DNA from: Bacillota bacterium
Lineage (GTDB): Bacteria; Bacillota; UBA4882; UBA8346
Assembly: GCA_023392595.1 (NCBI GenBank)
Contig: JAEVYU010000059.1
Span: forward strand, 26,331 to 90,330
Length of the DNA: 64,000 bases
Direction: 5' to 3'
In this document: piece after piece, positions 61,082 through 64,000 of the stretch
How the letters are laid out: each line of letters opens with the position of its first letter
How positions within the stretch are numbered: the stretch's first letter is position 1
Notes under the pieces: generated by a model
What the model saw: only the letters and a program-made list of their open reading frames with translations
The model's database searches: none
Told to the model about the DNA's origin: nothing
Position numbers and translations under genes: made by a program

Positions 61082-62371
61082 ATGATCCGTTTCAGAAAAT
61101 CGACTTTTAATGATCGCCCGGCTTTGCTGGATCTTATTGAGGAAGGTTTCGCGTTCGAAGGGGAGCAAATCGATCCCAAAGAAGGCGCCGAGCATAGAAT
61201 GCTATTTTCCTATTTATATAGCAAATCTACCTGGAATCCTGATTGGGTTCGGATTGCCGAGGACGAAGGCAGGATAGTGGCTGCGGCGGGCTATTTTCCA
61301 CAGACGCTATCGTTTGAAGAAATAGCGATTCCTGCGGGGGCCATTTCCCCTGTGGTTACCCTTCCGGCTTATCGTTCGCAGAAATTAGCCAGAAAATGTT
61401 TAGACCAAGTCATGGATGATCTTGCCGGACAGGGTGTGCCGTTAGTATTTTTGTGGGGATTGCCTTTTTATTATCCCAAATTGGGCTTTGTTCCTTTATT
61501 GCCGCGCTACAAAACCCGACTCTTGCCAAAACAGGCGCAGGCTCACGATGTCAGATTTCAAGAATTGTCCGGTAATCTCCGACAATGTCGCTTTGAGGAT
61601 TTGAGCCAAATTGATGGTTTATATAAGAAAAATCGTGAAAATTATTGGTTGCAACCCATTCGAAATCTAGATTGGTGGCAGGAAAGATACCGCGAAATCG
61701 GGATTGATGGTGCATTTATTAAAGAGGTTCCTTTTCCAAAAAAGGAGAATTTGTTGGTGTGGGAGAATACTCTTTGTGAAATATCAGGGTATTTGAATTA
61801 TAGCGAGGAGTATTTTAATTACATTCTCCAGCCGAATGATGAAAAAGTTGTGATTAGCGAATCGGCTGCAAAAGATGTTGAATCTGCAATGCTGATGATT
61901 GAAAGTTTTTTAAAACTGCTGAAACCCCATCAGACTCTTTATGTTCGGGGAACTCCTGACCATTTCGTAAATGTCGCACTTTACCGCCTTGGGGGAACTC
62001 ATCTCGATCCGGCCCCTTTAGCTGGAATGTTTAAAGTAACGGATTGGACATCGCTTTTTAGATATTTATCTCCTTTGTTGTGCCGACGAGTTTCCGGCCA
62101 GCACCGAACTTTTGAAGATGAAATTTGTTATCGTTGGAGTGTAAATGGTTTATCCATTGAATTGATTATCAAAAAACAATTGGTAAACACGATTGTAACG
62201 ACAGCTGTGACCGTTCCGGAAATGGACCATAACGTAATGCTTACACGGCTTGTTTTTGGTCAATATCACCATTCCGAACTCCAAGCCTTTGAGGATAATC
62301 AGGCAGAAATTTTAATGATTTTATTCCCACCTAAATATCCTTTTATATGGGATGCTAACTATTTGTATTGA
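61082..62371 (+). CDS. Eis-like GNAT N-acetyltransferase
   Basis: This encodes 429 residues. The N-terminal GNAT fold (about 1-150) has acetyl-CoA-binding AGAISPVVTLPAYRSQKLARKCLDQ and an end strand LGFVPL. A second GNAT-like fold and a sterol-carrier-like C-terminal domain (TVPEMDHNVMLTRLVFGQYH) complete the three-part plan of Eis proteins, which acetylate aminoglycosides and other amines. The NagA gene follows 45 bases later, so the acceptor may be an amino sugar. The relation to drug resistance is not shown. Confidence 0.75.
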   Translation: MIRFRKSTFNDRPALLDLIEEGFAFEGEQIDPKEGAEHRMLFSYLYSKSTWNPDWVRIAEDEGRIVAAAGYFPQTLSFEEIAIPAGAISPVVTLPAYRSQKLARKCLDQVMDDLAGQGVPLVFLWGLPFYYPKLGFVPLLPRYKTRLLPKQAQAHDVRFQELSGNLRQCRFEDLSQIDGLYKKNRENYWLQPIRNLDWWQERYREIGIDGAFIKEVPFPKKENLLVWENTLCEISGYLNYSEEYFNYILQPNDEKVVISESAAKDVESAMLMIESFLKLLKPHQTLYVRGTPDHFVNVALYRLGGTHLDPAPLAGMFKVTDWTSLFRYLSPLLCRRVSGQHRTFEDEICYRWSVNGLSIELIIKKQLVNTIVTTAVTVPEMDHNVMLTRLVFGQYHHSELQAFEDNQAEILMILFPPKYPFIWDANYLY

Positions 62372-62416
62372 AGGAAATTGCTTTTACCCAAGAATTTTCG
62401 AGGAGGTGGTTTAAAT

Positions 62417-63592
62417 ATGAGCCAGCTAGCATTAACGAAAGCGGCTGTTTTAACACCGTTTAATTTAATCGAAGAAGCAACAATCTTAATCGATGGGAAA
62501 CGGATTGTAGCCGTTGGTCATACAGATTCTATTGAAATACCTTCGGGATTTCGGGAAGTTTCTCTCGAAGGTTTATTCATTGCTCCAGGCTTTATCGATC
62601 AACATTTGCATGGCGGAGGCGGTGCGGAAATCGCTTCCGGGACAACGGAGAGTTTTGTTGAAACGGCAAAATTTCATGCGGCTCACGGTACCACCTCGTT
62701 TCTTGCAACGGTAATTTCTGATAGCCGGGAAAAGTTGGAAAAAATAGCCAAGTCTTATGCTGCGCTTGAAGAAATGGACTATAAGGGAGCGCGATGTTTA
62801 GGCATTCATTTGGAAGGACCCTATATATCGGATAAATATCCGGGAATTGATTCGGAACCCCATTTGCGGTTGCCGTCTGTAGGTGAAGTGTCGACATTGC
62901 AAAGACTCAGTAACGGTGGCATAAAAATTGTGACAATGGCTCCGGAACTTCCAGGCGCTTTGGATGTAGCAGAAACTTTAGCAAACGAAGGCATTATTAG
63001 CGAAATCGGGCACAGCGCTGCAGATTTTAATCAGACATTAGAGGCCGTTTCGGCTGGTTTCAAAGGTGTGACTCATTGCTTTAATCAGATGACAGCGTTT
63101 CATCACCGCGAACCTGGAATCATCGGCGCGGCACTTACCAGACCTGAATTGTATGTGGAACTTATTGCGGATGGTGTTCATTTGCATAAAGCTACTATCG
63201 ATATAGTATACCGGGCTAAGGGCCCGGAGGGAATTATTTTGGTTTCGGATGCAATGCCTCCAGCCGGTCTGCTCGATGGGTGTTTTCATACTTCGGTTGG
63301 AGATCTTACATCAACGATGAATGTACTGCGAAATGAAGCAGGACAGCTGGCTGGCAGCGTTATCACCTTGGATAAAGCCGTAAAAAATGTTATCCAATAT
63401 ACGGATTGTACTCTTTCAGAGGCTTTTAGAATGGCGACCTATAACCCGGCGAGGTTTTTAGGAATAAATAAGAGAAAAGGCAGCCTGTATCCTGGCAAAG
63501 ATGCCGACCTGGTCATTATGACGAATGATTTGGAAGTGATTGCCACAATGGTAAATGGTGAAGTGATTAGCGGGTTGATTTCTTTGGATTAA
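62417..63592 (+). CDS. nagA: N-acetylglucosamine-6-phosphate deacetylase
   Basis: This 391-residue amidohydrolase starts at the ATG at 62417 with AGGAGG upstream. APGFIDQHLHGGGG carries the first metal-site motif, HLEGPYIS supplies the Glu ligand, EIGHSAAD and GVTHCFNQMTAFHHREPGIIGA the His ligands, and ISDAMPP-like LVSDAMPPAG the catalytic Asp. It converts GlcNAc-6-phosphate to glucosamine-6-phosphate in cell-wall recycling. NagB or a GlcNAc transporter is not in the window. Confidence 0.9.
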   Translation: MSQLALTKAAVLTPFNLIEEATILIDGKRIVAVGHTDSIEIPSGFREVSLEGLFIAPGFIDQHLHGGGGAEIASGTTESFVETAKFHAAHGTTSFLATVISDSREKLEKIAKSYAALEEMDYKGARCLGIHLEGPYISDKYPGIDSEPHLRLPSVGEVSTLQRLSNGGIKIVTMAPELPGALDVAETLANEGIISEIGHSAADFNQTLEAVSAGFKGVTHCFNQMTAFHHREPGIIGAALTRPELYVELIADGVHLHKATIDIVYRAKGPEGIILVSDAMPPAGLLDGCFHTSVGDLTSTMNVLRNEAGQLAGSVITLDKAVKNVIQYTDCTLSEAFRMATYNPARFLGINKRKGSLYPGKDADLVIMTNDLEVIATMVNGEVISGLISLD

Positions 63593-63658
63593 AACTCAAA
63601 TAATTACTAGGGTCTTTTGGATGTAATCAAAAAAATGATTCATTTTGTAATTTAGTTA

Positions 63659-63687
63659 TTGACATCAGATTCGTGATGTGTTATCCT
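63659..63687 (+). promoter_or_regulatory. Upstream rRNA-operon promoter
   Basis: TTGACA (63659-63664), a 17-base spacer and TATCCT (63682-63687). It is the weaker of two tandem promoters. Confidence 0.65.
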
Positions 63688-63741
63688 AACATAGCTGTCG
63701 CGAGATAAATGCAATTGAAAAATTAAAAAAATAAATTGTTA

Positions 63742-63770
63742 TTGACAAACGGCAAGCGATTTGATATAAT
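63742..63770 (+). promoter_or_regulatory. Main rRNA-operon promoter
   Basis: The consensus TTGACA (63742-63747) and TATAAT (63765-63770) with an exact 17-base spacer and AT-rich flank upstream. The start site would be near 63777. Confidence 0.9.
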
Positions 63771-63776
63771 ATATAA

Positions 63777-64000
63777 GCGTTGTCGGACTGATAGACACGG
63801 TTTTACGACACGCAGCCAATTGAACCTTGAAAACTGAACAGTAGGAAAGAAAAATGACTGGTAAGTCTTTTTTAAAAGTCATTTAAAGAATTTAAGCAAT
63901 TAAATTAATTAAATGCAAACTCGTCATGGTAGAGTAAAATACTATGGCCAGAAGTAGTAATCAGAGCTAGTCAAGCAATCCAAAGATTTTGTTGTAACGT
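63777..64000 (+). ncRNA. Leader of an rRNA operon (16S not reached)
   Basis: A boxA-like CCTTGAAAACT lies at 63825-63835, as in Bacillota rRNA leaders and spacers. An inverted AAATGACT/AGTCATTT pair downstream (63852-63892) may belong to the 16S processing stem. The conserved 16S start is not seen before the window ends. Confidence 0.75.

Noticed and set aside
1..64000. CRISPR array or transposase gene
   Set aside because: No regularly spaced repeats of CRISPR type and no transposase or integrase motifs were seen on either strand.
63850..64000. Start of 16S rRNA
   Set aside because: The conserved beginning of 16S was not found before the window ends; only promoters and leader are present.

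Overview
The window looks like chromosome from an anaerobic, Gram-negative-walled (diderm) member of the Bacillota. Firmicute traits are strong AGGAGG ribosome sites, a Spo0E-like gene, a YjcZ-like microprotein and an ECF transporter. Diderm traits are four secreted beta-barrel proteins ending in an aromatic residue and a LolA/LolCDE-like export set. A glycyl-radical enzyme and several radical SAM enzymes point to anaerobiosis. No genus can be named from the sequence alone.

Left end (1-1692, minus strand): a U32-like protein cut by the window edge and two secreted outer-membrane-type barrels. 2.3-19.5 kb (plus strand): the most striking locus. It is an AT-rich run of closely packed genes that combines (i) a radical SAM/SPASM maturase, a SPASM partner that lacks the radical SAM cysteines, and an unlisted 48-residue precursor-like peptide; (ii) an HtrB/LpxL-like acyltransferase and an M50 protease, each with a PqqD-like module; (iii) a complete dedicated type II fatty-acid/polyene-like set (malonyltransferase, ketoreductase, ACP, dehydratase, ketosynthase and a catalytically altered chain-length-factor partner) plus a metallo-hydrolase; and (iv) a LolCDE-like ABC exporter, a LolA-like carrier and an outer-membrane barrel. 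I read it as a candidate pathway for a radical-SAM-modified, lipidated peptide delivered to the outer membrane.

19.9-27.5 kb: Spo0E-like and XRE genes, an actin-like (ParM-type) remnant, then a radical SAM / saccharopine dehydrogenase / LysE exporter / aminoadipate-semialdehyde dehydrogenase cassette. The cassette is bracketed by two copies of the XRE 3' region, one of them decayed. 27.6-39.8 kb: a nucleoside-salvage block of visibly higher GC content. It holds a YczE-like membrane protein, a LacI-type regulator, a four-gene ECF transporter, uridine phosphorylase, phosphopentomutase, a Crp/Fnr regulator and the YjjI/YjjW glycyl-radical pair. A MerR gene and a frameshifted flavodoxin gene sit between two copies of the yjjW 3' end.

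40.4-48.1 kb: a second uncharacterised biosynthetic-looking operon (SPASM radical SAM, GH26-like cytosolic glycosidase fold, ABC-2 exporter, B12-type radical SAM, DegT aminotransferase) behind a perfect 20-bp palindrome. 48.2-63.6 kb: mostly housekeeping and small genes, including tRNA-Arg(CCU), purine nucleoside phosphorylase, a split barrel protein, a tiny transcription unit, RtcB, an MFS pump, a nitroreductase, another outer-membrane barrel, asparagine synthetase, a lipoprotein, a CBO0543-like membrane protein, an Eis-like acetyltransferase and NagA. The window ends in tandem rRNA promoters and the leader of an rrn operon; the 16S gene itself is not reached.
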